Assembly: GCA_020630065.1 (NCBI GenBank) | Contig: JAHDCC010000005.1 | Location: forward strand, 1 to 64,000 | Direction: 5' to 3' | DNA length: 64,000 nt | DNA from: Acidimicrobiales bacterium | GTDB lineage: Bacteria; Actinomycetota; Acidimicrobiia; Acidimicrobiales; SZUA-35 | Shown here: positions 36,742 through 46,319 of the stretch, piece after piece | How the letters are laid out: every line of letters begins with the position of its first letter | Numbering within the stretch: position 1 is the stretch's first letter | Notes under the pieces: model-generated | Databases searched by the model: none | What the model was told of the DNA's origin: nothing | The model's input: the letters and a program-made list of their open reading frames with translations, nothing else | Program-made: the position numbers and the translations under genes

Positions 36742-37332
36742 TCATGCTCCTGTGGGCGGCAATTGGCCGAGGACGATATTGATGGAATCTACCAACAGCT
36801 CGTGTTCGACGGTATGCACTCGCTGCTCATACGTTTCGAGGGTGTCATCAATACTAAACGGTACCGGCTTCCAATCAATCACCGGACCATCATCGACGCC
36901 CTCATCGGGCACATAATGGACCATAACACCACCAGCCGATATCTCGCCACTCTTCCACGCATCGAAGGCCCGTTCGATAGCCCCCAAACCGGGGAACTTA
37001 CCAGGCTCTGCCGGGTGAAGATTAATAGTGGTGTGATGGGACACAAAGTTCCCGGACAGAAGCCGGTTCCATCCGGCCAAGACAACTAAGTCGGCCCCGA
37101 TAGTCGAAACCAAGTAGGCGAGTTCAGAATCGTACTCTGACCGCTTTCGACCTTTGTGAGAAAGCACCGAAGTTGGAATACCCGCATTCGCCGCCCTCGT
37201 TAACGCATAGGCATCGGCATTGTTGGAAATCACCCCCGTTATTTCAACCGGAAGGCGACCGTCGGCTTGGGCGTCGATGATGGCCTGGAGGTTAGAACCG
37301 CTACCAGAAACCATCACCACTAACCGACGCAT
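36742..37332 (-). CDS. purN: Phosphoribosylglycinamide formyltransferase
   Basis: 196 residues from the ATG at 37332, which overlaps the purD/M stop (TGATG), so an upstream in-frame extension is rejected. Motifs: VMVSGSGSNLQAI (start), the catalytic INLHPAEPGKFPGLGA with N and H, and GVMVHYVPDEGVDDGP with the catalytic Asp. Uses 10-formyl-THF to convert GAR to FGAR. Immediate coupling to the PurD-PurM fusion reproduces the order of the animal trifunctional GART protein. Confidence 0.94.
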   Translation of the reverse strand: MRRLVVMVSGSGSNLQAIIDAQADGRLPVEITGVISNNADAYALTRAANAGIPTSVLSHKGRKRSEYDSELAYLVSTIGADLVVLAGWNRLLSGNFVSHHTTINLHPAEPGKFPGLGAIERAFDAWKSGEISAGGVMVHYVPDEGVDDGPVIDWKPVPFSIDDTLETYEQRVHTVEHELLVDSINIVLGQLPPTGA

Positions 37333-39620
37333 CACGCCAAATTCACGCCGCTGCCGGCGATCACTTGCCCAATAAGCCAACTCGGCTCATCAAGGGCTGC
37401 CTGTACTTCTTCTTGTTTCTCAGGCGCAACGACCAACACCATACCGATTCCCATGTTGAGAATCTGATGGGCTTCGCGCATACCGAGACCTCCACGAGAC
37501 ACAAGATATGAGAACAAGACTGGACGCTCCCATGTCAGTGGATCAACGGCTGCCCCACACCCATCGGGCAGAATACGTGGCAGGTTATCGATTATGCCGC
37601 CGCCAGTAATATGGGCCAGACCGTCCACCAAGTTAGCTTCCAACACTGCTGATAACGGCTTTAGATAGCTGCGGTGAGTAGCGAGGAGAGCGTCTCCGAC
37701 CGAAACACCCTCGGCACCACCAGGCAACTGATCGTTGAGGTCCATATCTTGAAACACCCGACGAGCTAACGAATAGCCGTTTGTGTGTAATCCTGACGAG
37801 GCCATTCCGATAAGAACGTGACCAGGACGGATGCCCTCTCGGGGGAGAAGCTTAGACTGGTCTACGGCTCCAACCATCGTTCCGGCAATATCGACCGAAC
37901 CAGCGGTCAACACACCGGGCATTTCTGCCGTTTCACCGCCTAGAAGAACACAGTCGTTCTCTCGGCAGGCTTCGGCCATACCGTCGACTATCCGACCAAC
38001 AACCTCTGGTTCAAGATGAGCGGCTGCAACCGTATCGAGGAAAAAGAGGGGCTCGGCTCCTTGAACCAACACGTCGTTTATGCCGTGATTAACTATGTCG
38101 GCTCCGCAACCTTCCCACCGATCAAGTTTCTCAGCCAGAATCGTCTTGGTTCCAACTCCATCAGTGCTGGCCACAAGCAACGGGCGCTCGTATTTGCTAA
38201 GCGAACTGATATCAAAGACACCACCGAAGCTGCCTAGCCCTGACACGACTCGTTCGTCATGTGTGCTTTTGACTGATTCGGCGATTCGTTTGTTTACCTC
38301 AGCACCAGCTTCTAACGAGACGCCAGCTTTTGCGTAGGCGTCGCGCGGAGCGTGTCGCCACCCGATGTCTGACCGGGCGAACAAACCATCCGACGAAACG
38401 AGTTGGTCGACGACCGGATATGCGTTAGCGAGTGCAGCCGCCAAATCATCACCATGACCAACCACACCAAGCACTCGGCCTCCGGAACTGCGAAGTTCAT
38501 CGTCTTCTGCTCGAACCCCGGCAAGAACTACATGCGAATTCTCGACAAGCGAATAGTCGGGGATCGGAATGTTCTTTCGAGGAGCTACCGGATAGCCCTG
38601 AGCGGCGACGACAACAACGGCCGCCGTCGTGTCTTGTTTAACCTGAACCTTGACGTCATCTAGCTTCCCAGCTACCGCGGCACAAAGAAGCTCAAGCACA
38701 TCAGACTCGATCAACGGCAGAATGACTTGCGCTTCTGGATCACCAAACCGACAGTTATATTCGATAAGCCGTGGGCCATCAGCGGTCAACATGATTCCGG
38801 CGTACACCACACCGATATACGGGGTGCCTTCAGCCGCCATACCTTCAACGACCGGGGTCAGAAACTTCTCTACCAGTTCGGCTTCAACGTCGGCTTCGAT
38901 GCCGGGAACCGGAGCAAACGCCCCCATACCGCCGGTGTTTAATCCGGTGTTACCTTCACCAACTCGTTTATGGTCCTGAGCGGTAACTAGCGGAACGATA
39001 GTCTTACCGTCTGCGATACCGAAGAGAGAAAGCTCTTCTCCGACCAAGCGCTCTTCGATGAGAATTCTCTCACCCGCCTGTCCCATTGTCTTGTCGGCCA
39101 AGAAATCGTAGATGGCTCGTTCGGTTTCGACCCGGCTTTCAGGAACGATCACACCCTTACCAGAGGCCAAGCCGTCCGCTTTTACCACAACGGGTTTATC
39201 TAACGTCTCAAGCCAAGCCAACGCATTGTCTACATCAGTAAATGATTCGCAGACCGGCCCGGCAATGTCGTACTTTTCGGCGAAACTTCGGGCAAACGTC
39301 TTCGACCCTTCAAGCTGGGCGGCAGCCTTTGTCGGACCGAAACACGCGATGCCAGCTTCGGAAAGCGCATCGGCGATGCCCGCCACTAGAGGTGATTCAG
39401 GCCCGACGATAACAAGATCGACACCCTCGGAGGTACAAAATTCCACCACTGCTTGATGGTTCTCGTGGTCAAGGTCGATGTTGTATTCGGTTGTTCCCGC
39501 ATTGCCTGGCGTTACCGATAACCGCTCTAGCTTTGGGGAGTCCTTGATAGCCAATACCATCGCATGCTCTCGACCGCCTCCACCGCCGAGCAGCAATACA
39601 TGTAGCTGACTATCTTTCAT
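37332..39620 (-). CDS. purD/purM: PurD-PurM fusion: GAR synthetase / AIR synthetase
   Basis: 762 residues. Residues 1 to ~428 form GAR synthetase, an ATP-grasp protein (opening VLLLGGGGREHA, KADGLASGKGV, NCRFGDPEAQ). From ~429 (AYAKAGVSLEAG) to the end is a complete AIR synthetase (PurM) with VASTDGVGTKT, GGETAEMPG and HITGGGI. Two steps of purine synthesis (second and fifth) are thus on one chain. No stop or start signal was seen at the junction (~38340). It overlaps purF by 4 nt upstream (ATGA) and purN by 1 nt downstream. Fusions of these two domains are standard in eukaryotes (yeast ADE5,7; animal GART) but uncommon in bacteria. Confidence 0.95.
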   Translation of the reverse strand: MKDSQLHVLLLGGGGGREHAMVLAIKDSPKLERLSVTPGNAGTTEYNIDLDHENHQAVVEFCTSEGVDLVIVGPESPLVAGIADALSEAGIACFGPTKAAAQLEGSKTFARSFAEKYDIAGPVCESFTDVDNALAWLETLDKPVVVKADGLASGKGVIVPESRVETERAIYDFLADKTMGQAGERILIEERLVGEELSLFGIADGKTIVPLVTAQDHKRVGEGNTGLNTGGMGAFAPVPGIEADVEAELVEKFLTPVVEGMAAEGTPYIGVVYAGIMLTADGPRLIEYNCRFGDPEAQVILPLIESDVLELLCAAVAGKLDDVKVQVKQDTTAAVVVVAAQGYPVAPRKNIPIPDYSLVENSHVVLAGVRAEDDELRSSGGRVLGVVGHGDDLAAALANAYPVVDQLVSSDGLFARSDIGWRHAPRDAYAKAGVSLEAGAEVNKRIAESVKSTHDERVVSGLGSFGGVFDISSLSKYERPLLVASTDGVGTKTILAEKLDRWEGCGADIVNHGINDVLVQGAEPLFFLDTVAAAHLEPEVVGRIVDGMAEACRENDCVLLGGETAEMPGVLTAGSVDIAGTMVGAVDQSKLLPREGIRPGHVLIGMASSGLHTNGYSLARRVFQDMDLNDQLPGGAEGVSVGDALLATHRSYLKPLSAVLEANLVDGLAHITGGGIIDNLPRILPDGCGAAVDPLTWERPVLFSYLVSRGGLGMREAHQILNMGIGMVLVVAPEKQEEVQAALDEPSWLIGQVIAGSGVNLA

Positions 39621-41095
39621 GCTAAAACTCCATCAAATCGTTGTTTCGTATTTCCTAAGGTGAGCTGAACGGGAACCGGATAAGAGCCGGTAAAACAGGC
39701 GTTACAGTACCCGTCGTCTCGCCCTAGAGCTTTCATCATTCGCTCAACTGAGAGGAATCCCAGACTATCGGCTCCGATATGTTCGCCGATCTCGGGAACA
39801 CCCATTTTGTGACCTATGAGTTCGTCGTGTGTGCCCATATCGACCCCGAAGAAACATGGATGGGCAATCGGAGGGCACGTGATTCGCATATGTACTTCGG
39901 CGGCGCCAGCATCCCGTACAAGTTTGACAAGTGGACCCGACGTCGTTCCGCGAACGATCGAATCGTCGACCATGATTACCCGTTTTCCTTCTAAGTTCTC
40001 GGGCAACGTGTTGAATTTCAGGGCGACACCTTGGCGTCTAAGTTCATCCGTTGGTTCAATAAAGGTTCGACCGATGTAGCGGTTCTTTACAAACCCCTCG
40101 TTGTACGGGATACCCGAGACGTTGGCGTATGCGATCGCTGCCGGTGTCGAAGAATCCGGTACAGGAATAACCACATCGGCTTCTACTGGATGTTCCAAAG
40201 CCAGCTCTTCGCCAAGACGTTGACGTGCCTGATGGATCAGGATCCCGTCCCATACCGCATCTGGGCGAGAGAAGTAAATGTGTTCGAACGTGCAGCGTGC
40301 CTGTCTTTCTTTTGGCTTGATCGCTTGATGGCTTCGGGTCTGTTCACCCTGCAAGACCACCACTTCGCCAGGCTCGACTTCACGAATGGCGTCACAACCG
40401 ATCGTTTGAAGCGCACCCGTTTCTGAAGCTACGGCGTGACCCCCTGTTGGCATCCGACCGATACTTAGAGGCCGGAAACCCCACGGGTCTCGAGTCACGA
40501 TGATTTTGGTCCCAGCCAAAATCGCCAGCGAGAACGCGCCTTCCCATTCTGGCATAATCTTCGCTAATCGATCTTCCCACGTTGCGCCCTCGGTGGCCGC
40601 CAACATGAGCGCTAACACTTCGGAGTCTGAAGAGGATTGGAGGCCGGCTCCCCGCTTGAGGAGTTTCGAACGTAACTGATCGGCGTTGACGATATTTCCA
40701 TTGTGGGAGATACCCAACGGCCCGTGCATCGTCTCGACAACGTACGGCTGGACGTTGCGGTCCGAGTTGACGCCGGTAGTGGAGTATCGGGTGTGTCCTA
40801 TGGCCAGTGAACCGACGAGCGGCTTAAGCGCCGCATCGTCGAACACCTGACCTACGAGACCCTGCCCCTTGTGGAGGCGTACCGAACGGCCGTCGGCGAC
40901 GGCGATGCCAGCCGCTTCTTGGCCACGATGCTGTAACGCATAGAGACCAAAAAACGCAACTCGCGCTGCGGCCTCGTCAAGCGACGAAACCGCGATAACC
41001 CCACACTCCTCCTTGGGGCTATCTAAATCCGTGACCAGGCTGGCATCGGTCGGTACTGGTGGCTTCAGCTCGTCGTCACGGTGGTTAGAAATCAT
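39617..41095 (-). CDS. purF: Amidophosphoribosyltransferase
   Basis: 492 residues. A 30-residue propeptide precedes the nucleophile Cys31 (EE-CGVIAV), followed by the Ntn glutaminase domain and a PRTase domain with the VMVDDSIVRGTTSG PRPP loop. Cys in QARCTFEHIYF, HPCFFGVDM and DGYCNACFTGSYP match the four ligands of the 4Fe-4S type enzyme as in B. subtilis. It makes phosphoribosylamine from PRPP and glutamine, the committed step. The ATG is 3 nt after purE ends. Confidence 0.96.
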   Translation of the reverse strand: MISNHRDDELKPPVPTDASLVTDLDSPKEECGVIAVSSLDEAAARVAFFGLYALQHRGQEAAGIAVADGRSVRLHKGQGLVGQVFDDAALKPLVGSLAIGHTRYSTTGVNSDRNVQPYVVETMHGPLGISHNGNIVNADQLRSKLLKRGAGLQSSSDSEVLALMLAATEGATWEDRLAKIMPEWEGAFSLAILAGTKIIVTRDPWGFRPLSIGRMPTGGHAVASETGALQTIGCDAIREVEPGEVVVLQGEQTRSHQAIKPKERQARCTFEHIYFSRPDAVWDGILIHQARQRLGEELALEHPVEADVVIPVPDSSTPAAIAYANVSGIPYNEGFVKNRYIGRTFIEPTDELRRQGVALKFNTLPENLEGKRVIMVDDSIVRGTTSGPLVKLVRDAGAAEVHMRITCPPIAHPCFFGVDMGTHDELIGHKMGVPEIGEHIGADSLGFLSVERMMKALGRDDGYCNACFTGSYPVPVQLTLGNTKQRFDGVLA

Positions 41096-41098
41096 GGT

Positions 41099-41575
41099 TT
41101 ACCCTGTCACCAATTTTTCGTCGGCGTCGAGTACCCGTTTGGCAGCTGCCTGTTGATACTCGGCCACCCGTTTACCAATCTCAGGATCGGACAGAGCGAG
41201 GATCTTGGCCGCCGCTATCGCTGCGTTGGCCGGGTTGAGAGCGACGATCGGAGCCACTCCCGGAGGCGTCCTCAAGCTGGACAAGACGTCGAGGCCAGCG
41301 AAACTATCTGACGCCGGTGGGCAGGCGATAACAGGCGACACGACGTTTGCGTCGGTCAGACCTGACAACGCGTCACTCATTCCGGCGACAGTGATGAACA
41401 CCGTCGTCTCGTCGTCAGAGTCATATGACGCAAGTAGTTCCAGTACGTGTTCGGGAACCCGGTGTGCCGAACCGACACGCCAAATCGACGTAACGTTGAG
41501 CTGATCGAGAACTGAAACGATCTTTTCGACCCATTCAGCATCCCGAGGTGAACCCGAGAGAATTACAACTTTCAC
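41099..41575 (-). CDS. purE: AIR carboxylase, class II-like PurE
   Basis: 158 residues. The GSPRDAEW and SAHRVPE motifs identify the PurE fold. The diagnostic stretch reads VAGMSDALSGLTDANVVSPVIACPP then DVLSSLRTPPGVAP (noted in parts), which matches class II enzymes (animal PAICS AIRC, Treponema type) and lacks the class I GGAAHLPGM signature. Class II enzymes carboxylate AIR directly with CO2 and need no PurK; no purK is in this operon. GTG start with AGGAG ~9 nt upstream. Confidence 0.9.
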   Translation of the reverse strand: MKVVILSGSPRDAEWVEKIVSVLDQLNVTSIWRVGSAHRVPEHVLELLASYDSDDETTVFITVAGMSDALSGLTDANVVSPVIACPPASDSFAGLDVLSSLRTPPGVAPIVALNPANAAIAAAKILALSDPEIGKRVAEYQQAAAKRVLDADEKLVTG

Positions 41576-41622
41576 TTGATGGCACTCCTGATCTAACGGC
41601 CTGTACTTTGTTTACTGTAGAT

Positions 41623-42570
41623 CTATAGGTCGGCGACGAGCGGCGCCAAGTTCTTGGCGAGTCGTTCCGAAATTGGTTGTTCACCTGGCACGAATGTTTC
41701 GCCGGTTAATCGTTCATAAATCTCGACGTAACGTGATGACGCCGATTCCCAAACCTCATCGTCCATCTGAGGAGGTTCCCCTTCACCTTTGTACCCGGCG
41801 GCCCGCAAGGCCAGTCGGACGGGCTCTTTGTCGAAACTCTCAGGTGTTTTACCCTCGGCTAGACGGTCGGCGAGGTTCGATTCAAGCCAGAAGCGGGACG
41901 AGTCGGGGGTGTGCATCTCGTCGATAACGACCAGCCCACCGTCGGGGTCAAGGCCAAACTCGTATTTCGTGTCGGCGAGCACGAAACCGGCGGCGGCAGC
42001 AACTTCGGTCCCTCGAAGGAACAGCGCCATTGCGGCCTCTTGAACTTGATCCCAAAGCGCTGGCTCGACCAAACCTAGCTCTACGACCTGATCACAGGTA
42101 ACGGGCTCATCGTGGCCGCCCTGTTCGGCTTTTGTCGTAGGCGTAATCAGTGGGGTTGGCAGCGGACCGTGAGGCTCCAACCCATCTGGGAGTTCGTAGC
42201 CGTACAGGGTTCGCTCCCCCGCCTGGTAACGAGGCAAAACTGAAGTTGAAGTAGAACCAGTCAAACGGCCCCGAACGATGACCTCTACCGGAAGTGGGGT
42301 TGCGTCGATGGCGACAAGTGCGTTGGGATCGGGCAACGAAACAACATGGTTCGGCACGATGTCGCTGGTTTGGTCAAACCACCAGGCAGCCAGCTGGTTA
42401 AGAACCTGCCCTTTGTGGGCAACGGTTCCGATTACACGGTCGAACGCACTTAGACGATCTGTCGTGACGAGCAGTCGTTGACTGTTCGCTAAGGGCCAAC
42501 TTTCCCTGACTTTGCCGGACTGCTGCCCGGGAATGTCAAGATCGAATGCGTCTAGATTGTTAGTTGTCAT
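41623..42570 (-). CDS. purC: SAICAR synthase
   Basis: 315 residues, the longer ADE1-like form. GKVRESWPL, LLVTTDRLSAFDRV, EVIVRGRLTGS and the C-terminal GLVVIDEMHTPDSSRFW match SAICAR synthetase. It joins CAIR to aspartate, so directly follows PurE in the pathway; purE lies 47 nt downstream. In animals the two activities are fused (PAICS). Confidence 0.95.
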   Translation of the reverse strand: MTTNNLDAFDLDIPGQQSGKVRESWPLANSQRLLVTTDRLSAFDRVIGTVAHKGQVLNQLAAWWFDQTSDIVPNHVVSLPDPNALVAIDATPLPVEVIVRGRLTGSTSTSVLPRYQAGERTLYGYELPDGLEPHGPLPTPLITPTTKAEQGGHDEPVTCDQVVELGLVEPALWDQVQEAAMALFLRGTEVAAAAGFVLADTKYEFGLDPDGGLVVIDEMHTPDSSRFWLESNLADRLAEGKTPESFDKEPVRLALRAAGYKGEGEPPQMDDEVWESASSRYVEIYERLTGETFVPGEQPISERLAKNLAPLVADL

Positions 42571-42629
42571 CTACTTCCCGGACTTCTTAAGCGTGATACC
42601 TATAAGGCTAGACCGCTCGACTACAAAAA

Positions 42630-43388
42630 TTAACCTTTAGTCGCCTTGACACCAGATTCGAACAGCGACAAACACGTCCCACGATTTGATCGGCCACGTA
42701 ACGGGTTCTGTCGCGCCCAAATATGGTTCTCTGGATGTGGCATAAGACCAAACACCAAGCCGGTCGAATCAGTGATTCCTGCAACGTCATTGACCGAGCC
42801 ATTAGGGTTAGCCGGGTACTCTCCAACGGCCTGAACACCGTTTGAGCTATACCGCAACGCCACTAAATCGAGCTCTTCAACCGTCTCAATGTCAGAGGCC
42901 ACAAAGCGTCCCTCACCGTGGGCAACCGGGCACCACAGGGGTTCGTCCACTTCAGCTAGCCATGGTGACTGCGAATCTGTTGGTGAAAGTTCAACCCAAC
43001 GACATTCAAAGTTCCCGTTCGAGTTATGCGCCAACGACGCCGCTGGTGCCGTTTCGCCCGGAAGAAGCCCAGAGGCCACCAACGCTTGAAAGCCGTTACA
43101 TACACCAAACATCGGCATCCCGGACTCGGCAGCCGCTAGTAGCTGGTCTTCAAACCAGGTTCGCAAATCTAATGCCAGCAAACGGCCAGCGCCTAACGCA
43201 TCCCCGTAGGAGAAGCCACCGGGAATGGCCAACATTTGATGGTCGGAGAGCTTCGCGTCTCCGTCACGAAGCGCCTGCAACGGAATTTGGTTCACGTCAG
43301 CACCGGCAGCCACGAATGCGTCGGCCAGGTCCTGGTTTCGGTTAGTTCCGGCAGCTATCGGGAGCAGAACGGTTGGTTTCGAGGCCAT
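42630..43388 (-). CDS. purQ: FGAM synthase glutaminase subunit
   Basis: 252 residues, class I glutamine amidotransferase: oxyanion loop IPGGFSYGDALGAG, nucleophile GVCNGFQALV with Cys near residue 97, and the C-terminal LMPHPENHIW with His and Glu of the triad. It supplies ammonia to PurL. AGGAG precedes the ATG by 7 nt, and the start overlaps the purL stop by one base (TAATG). Confidence 0.95.
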   Translation of the reverse strand: MASKPTVLLPIAAGTNRNQDLADAFVAAGADVNQIPLQALRDGDAKLSDHQMLAIPGGFSYGDALGAGRLLALDLRTWFEDQLLAAAESGMPMFGVCNGFQALVASGLLPGETAPAASLAHNSNGNFECRWVELSPTDSQSPWLAEVDEPLWCPVAHGEGRFVASDIETVEELDLVALRYSSNGVQAVGEYPANPNGSVNDVAGITDSTGLVFGLMPHPENHIWARQNPLRGRSNRGTCLSLFESGVKATKG

Positions 43389-46210
43389 TAGATAGCTCCT
43401 TGCGAGGTGTATGCACGATGTATGTCTTCCAAACCGAGTTCGAAGGCGGCGCCCACTCGAACAGCCGCTTCGTCAGTGATTGTTCCAACTTTGGATGCCG
43501 ATCCGACTATCTGACCAAACGCTTCGGAATCAGCTGGAGATACCTCAACAAGGTACCGGGCTGGGCCTTCACCGAAGAGAACCTCCGGGTCTTCGGAGCC
43601 TTCTAGTTCAAGATGTAGCCCAAGTCGGCCGCCTAGAGCCCATTCGCTGGCGGCGACGCTCAAGCCGCCCTCTGCAATGTCGTGGGCGCTTCGAACAAGG
43701 CCTCCGGCGATCGCGTCCGCTAGCTGGTAGTGCCGTTGAAGAACCTCAGCACCGACCGTAGGTAGCTCCCCGCCAAAATCATTTCCTAGAACATCGTCTA
43801 GGTGTGAGCCTCCAAGCGAACCTCGTGCGGGGCCGACGAGCCAAACATCGTTGCCTGCTTTGGTAACGCCGGTCAACGGCACGTTATTGATGTCTTTGAC
43901 TAAACCGACGGCAGTAATAATCAGAGTTGGCGTGACGGGATCTTTTGTACCATCTGGGCCAACGAATTCGTTGTAGAGAGAATCTTTGCCGGATACAAAC
44001 GGGGCGTTGTAGAGAAGCGCCGCTTCTTTGCATGCTTGGCAGGCTGCTACGAGTTTCGCTAACGTGTCGGGGTCGGTTGGGTTTCCCCACGCAAAGTTGT
44101 CGAGAAGCGACAGTTGTTTCGGGTCAGCGCCAGCAACAACCACGTTGCGGACAGCTTCGTCGACGATGTTCATCGTCATGGCTCCAGCGTCATATCGACC
44201 TTGCACGACGTTTACACCAATACCGATAGCCATCGCTCGATCGCCGGTGGTTCCTGGCGGAATCATGACGGTTCCGTCGGCAGGGGCGTCCATTTCAACG
44301 CCGCCATATGGTCGCACTAGGGTGCCGCCCATAACTTCGTGATCATAGGTTCGAATAACCGACTCATTCGACCGGATAGACGGATGAGCTAGCAGCTTCA
44401 ACGCCGCTTCTTGGTGGTCGAACGAAGGGGTTTGACGATCTGTCCGTTCGATTTCGAGTGTAGAAGCAACCAGTTCGGCTTTCGGACGACCATCGTGTAG
44501 GAACGTGGTGTTGAGGTCGATCAACGGGGTTTCCCCATCGACGACCACCATCTGGCCATCTCCGGTGAATGTTCCGATAACGGCGGCATCAACCTGCCAG
44601 CGGCGGGCGAGTTCCAATAACGGTTCAGGGTCGGGAACCGCCAAAACCATTCGTTCCTGAGCTTCGGATAACCAAACTTCCCAAGGAGAAAGACCAGGGT
44701 ATTTGCGAGGCACCAACGTCAAATCAACTCGGGCTCCGAGCTCCTCAGCCATTTCGCCAACCGCCGACGACAATCCGCCAGCACCACAGTCGGTAATGGC
44801 CGTGTAGAGACCGGCATCCCGGGCCTCGAGAATAATGTCGATGAGCCCCTTTTCGACAACCGGGTCACCGATCTGAACCGACGACCCCGCTATCTCGGCT
44901 GTTTCAACACCCATACTTTGAGACGAGAACGTCGCACCACCAACACCATCACGACCTACAGCTCCACCGAGAACGACAATCGAGTCACCCGGTTGAGCAG
45001 CCGTCGGGTTCGAATCGTGAGGAAGAAGACCGATACAACCTGCGAACACAAGAGGTGTTGTTGTATAGGTATCGTCGTGGATGATGGCGCCCGCTATGTT
45101 CGGGACTCCGATTTTATTGCCGTAGTCTCCAACACCCGCTATCACTCCGGACCGGATGCGTTTCGGGTGAAGGACACCGTCGGGCAAGCTTGCCGGGTCA
45201 GTGTCTTCCGGGCCGAAACATAAGATATCGGTTATGGCAATCGGTTTGGCCGACACACCAAGAATGTCTCGAACCACTCCCCCGACGCCGGTATTCGAAC
45301 CACCAAATGGTTCAAGAGCAGACGGATGGTTGTGAGTCTCAGCCTTCAAAGCTAAGTCGAAATCGTCGTCAAAGGTGACGATTCCTGCGTTGTCGACAAA
45401 TGCTGAATGAACCCAAGGAGCGTTCATCTCTTCGGTGACTGATCGAAGATATGTCTTCATCAGATCATCGATTACACCGTCGGGAGTCGTGATCGTTCCG
45501 CGGAAGGTTTTGTGAGAACAATGTTCGCTCCAAGTCTGAGCGAGCATTTCCAGTTCTGCGTCAGAGGGTTCTCTGCCCTGTTCGACAAACCACGCCTTAA
45601 TGGCCAGCATCTCTGATAGGTCAAGACCTAGGCGCCGCTCTTTACTAAGTGCGATCAAACCTTCATCGTCGGCGGCGGTGATCGAAAGGTAGTCGATATC
45701 GGAACCGACAGCGGTCGGGTCGGTGTACGCTCCTGGGAGTTCACCAACGGACCATCGTTCAATGACTTCGTTGTGCAAAACCCGTCGAGCGAGAAGGTCG
45801 CGGTTTTGTTCAGATATTTCACCGTGGATGACCCAACGACGACCGATCGACGCCGCTTCTACCGTGATACCAAGTTCAGCACTTGCCCGTATGAGCTCGG
45901 CTGCTTCTCGGTCGGTCACGCCGGGACGCAACCCAGTTTCTATGACCGTGTACTGGTCGCCTTCTGGATGGTGTTCGCTTCGTGGGATCCACCACTGTTC
46001 GACCGGGTCGACTACCAGTTTCGCCAGCCGGGTAAGATCTTGTTCAGACAATTCCGCCTTGATGTGCACGACCGTAAACTCTTCGATCTTTGCGACATTG
46101 ACGCCGAAGAGTCCAGCTCTCGAGAGCGGCCCATCGGGGCCGGAATCGGTTTGACCCGGCCCAATTAGTAGAACGTGTTCGGCTTCGGAGTTATCAGAGT
46201 TGTGACCCAC
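43388..46210 (-). CDS. purL: FGAM synthase: tandem PurS-like domains fused to PurL
   Basis: 940 residues, ~200 longer than the small bacterial PurL. Residues ~35-75 and ~86-158 form two similar units (ELSEQDLTRLAKLVVDPVEQW and EISEQNRDLLARRVLHNEVIERW, given in short here as SEQDLTRLA and SEQNRDLLA), matching PurS and its likely duplicate. From ~175 follows a normal PurL with the catalytic TWSEHCSHKTF motif and NPTDPDT, SAHDIAEGG in the second half. In the large PurL of proteobacteria and eukaryotes the N-terminal region mimics the PurS dimer, but PurQ is also fused; here PurQ is separate. Start GTG at 46210 as first gene of the operon. Confidence 0.93.
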   Translation of the reverse strand: MGHNSDNSEAEHVLLIGPGQTDSGPDGPLSRAGLFGVNVAKIEEFTVVHIKAELSEQDLTRLAKLVVDPVEQWWIPRSEHHPEGDQYTVIETGLRPGVTDREAAELIRASAELGITVEAASIGRRWVIHGEISEQNRDLLARRVLHNEVIERWSVGELPGAYTDPTAVGSDIDYLSITAADDEGLIALSKERRLGLDLSEMLAIKAWFVEQGREPSDAELEMLAQTWSEHCSHKTFRGTITTPDGVIDDLMKTYLRSVTEEMNAPWVHSAFVDNAGIVTFDDDFDLALKAETHNHPSALEPFGGSNTGVGGVVRDILGVSAKPIAITDILCFGPEDTDPASLPDGVLHPKRIRSGVIAGVGDYGNKIGVPNIAGAIIHDDTYTTTPLVFAGCIGLLPHDSNPTAAQPGDSIVVLGGAVGRDGVGGATFSSQSMGVETAEIAGSSVQIGDPVVEKGLIDIILEARDAGLYTAITDCGAGGLSSAVGEMAEELGARVDLTLVPRKYPGLSPWEVWLSEAQERMVLAVPDPEPLLELARRWQVDAAVIGTFTGDGQMVVVDGETPLIDLNTTFLHDGRPKAELVASTLEIERTDRQTPSFDHQEAALKLLAHPSIRSNESVIRTYDHEVMGGTLVRPYGGVEMDAPADGTVMIPPGTTGDRAMAIGIGVNVVQGRYDAGAMTMNIVDEAVRNVVVAGADPKQLSLLDNFAWGNPTDPDTLAKLVAACQACKEAALLYNAPFVSGKDSLYNEFVGPDGTKDPVTPTLIITAVGLVKDINNVPLTGVTKAGNDVWLVGPARGSLGGSHLDDVLGNDFGGELPTVGAEVLQRHYQLADAIAGGLVRSAHDIAEGGLSVAASEWALGGRLGLHLELEGSEDPEVLFGEGPARYLVEVSPADSEAFGQIVGSASKVGTITDEAAVRVGAAFELGLEDIHRAYTSQGAI

Positions 46211-46319
46211 GACTTAATCATTACGCAAGTTGACTTCGAGTCCATGCCCAACAACCAAATTTTTTACGATGGTTATGTTCTCAAATGACATGGATCACAA
46301 CTCGTTGTTCGACTACGCC
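46211..46319 (-). promoter_or_regulatory. Promoter region of the purine operon
   Basis: 109 nt between ppc and purL. A TAATGA box ends 7 nt before the purL GTG, similar to the leaderless pattern but with A in the last position. No PurR box or guanine riboswitch recognised. Confidence 0.35.

Noticed and set aside
46211-46319. PurR box or purine riboswitch ahead of the purine operon
   Set aside because: No matching conserved sequence or pairing was seen in the 109 nt.
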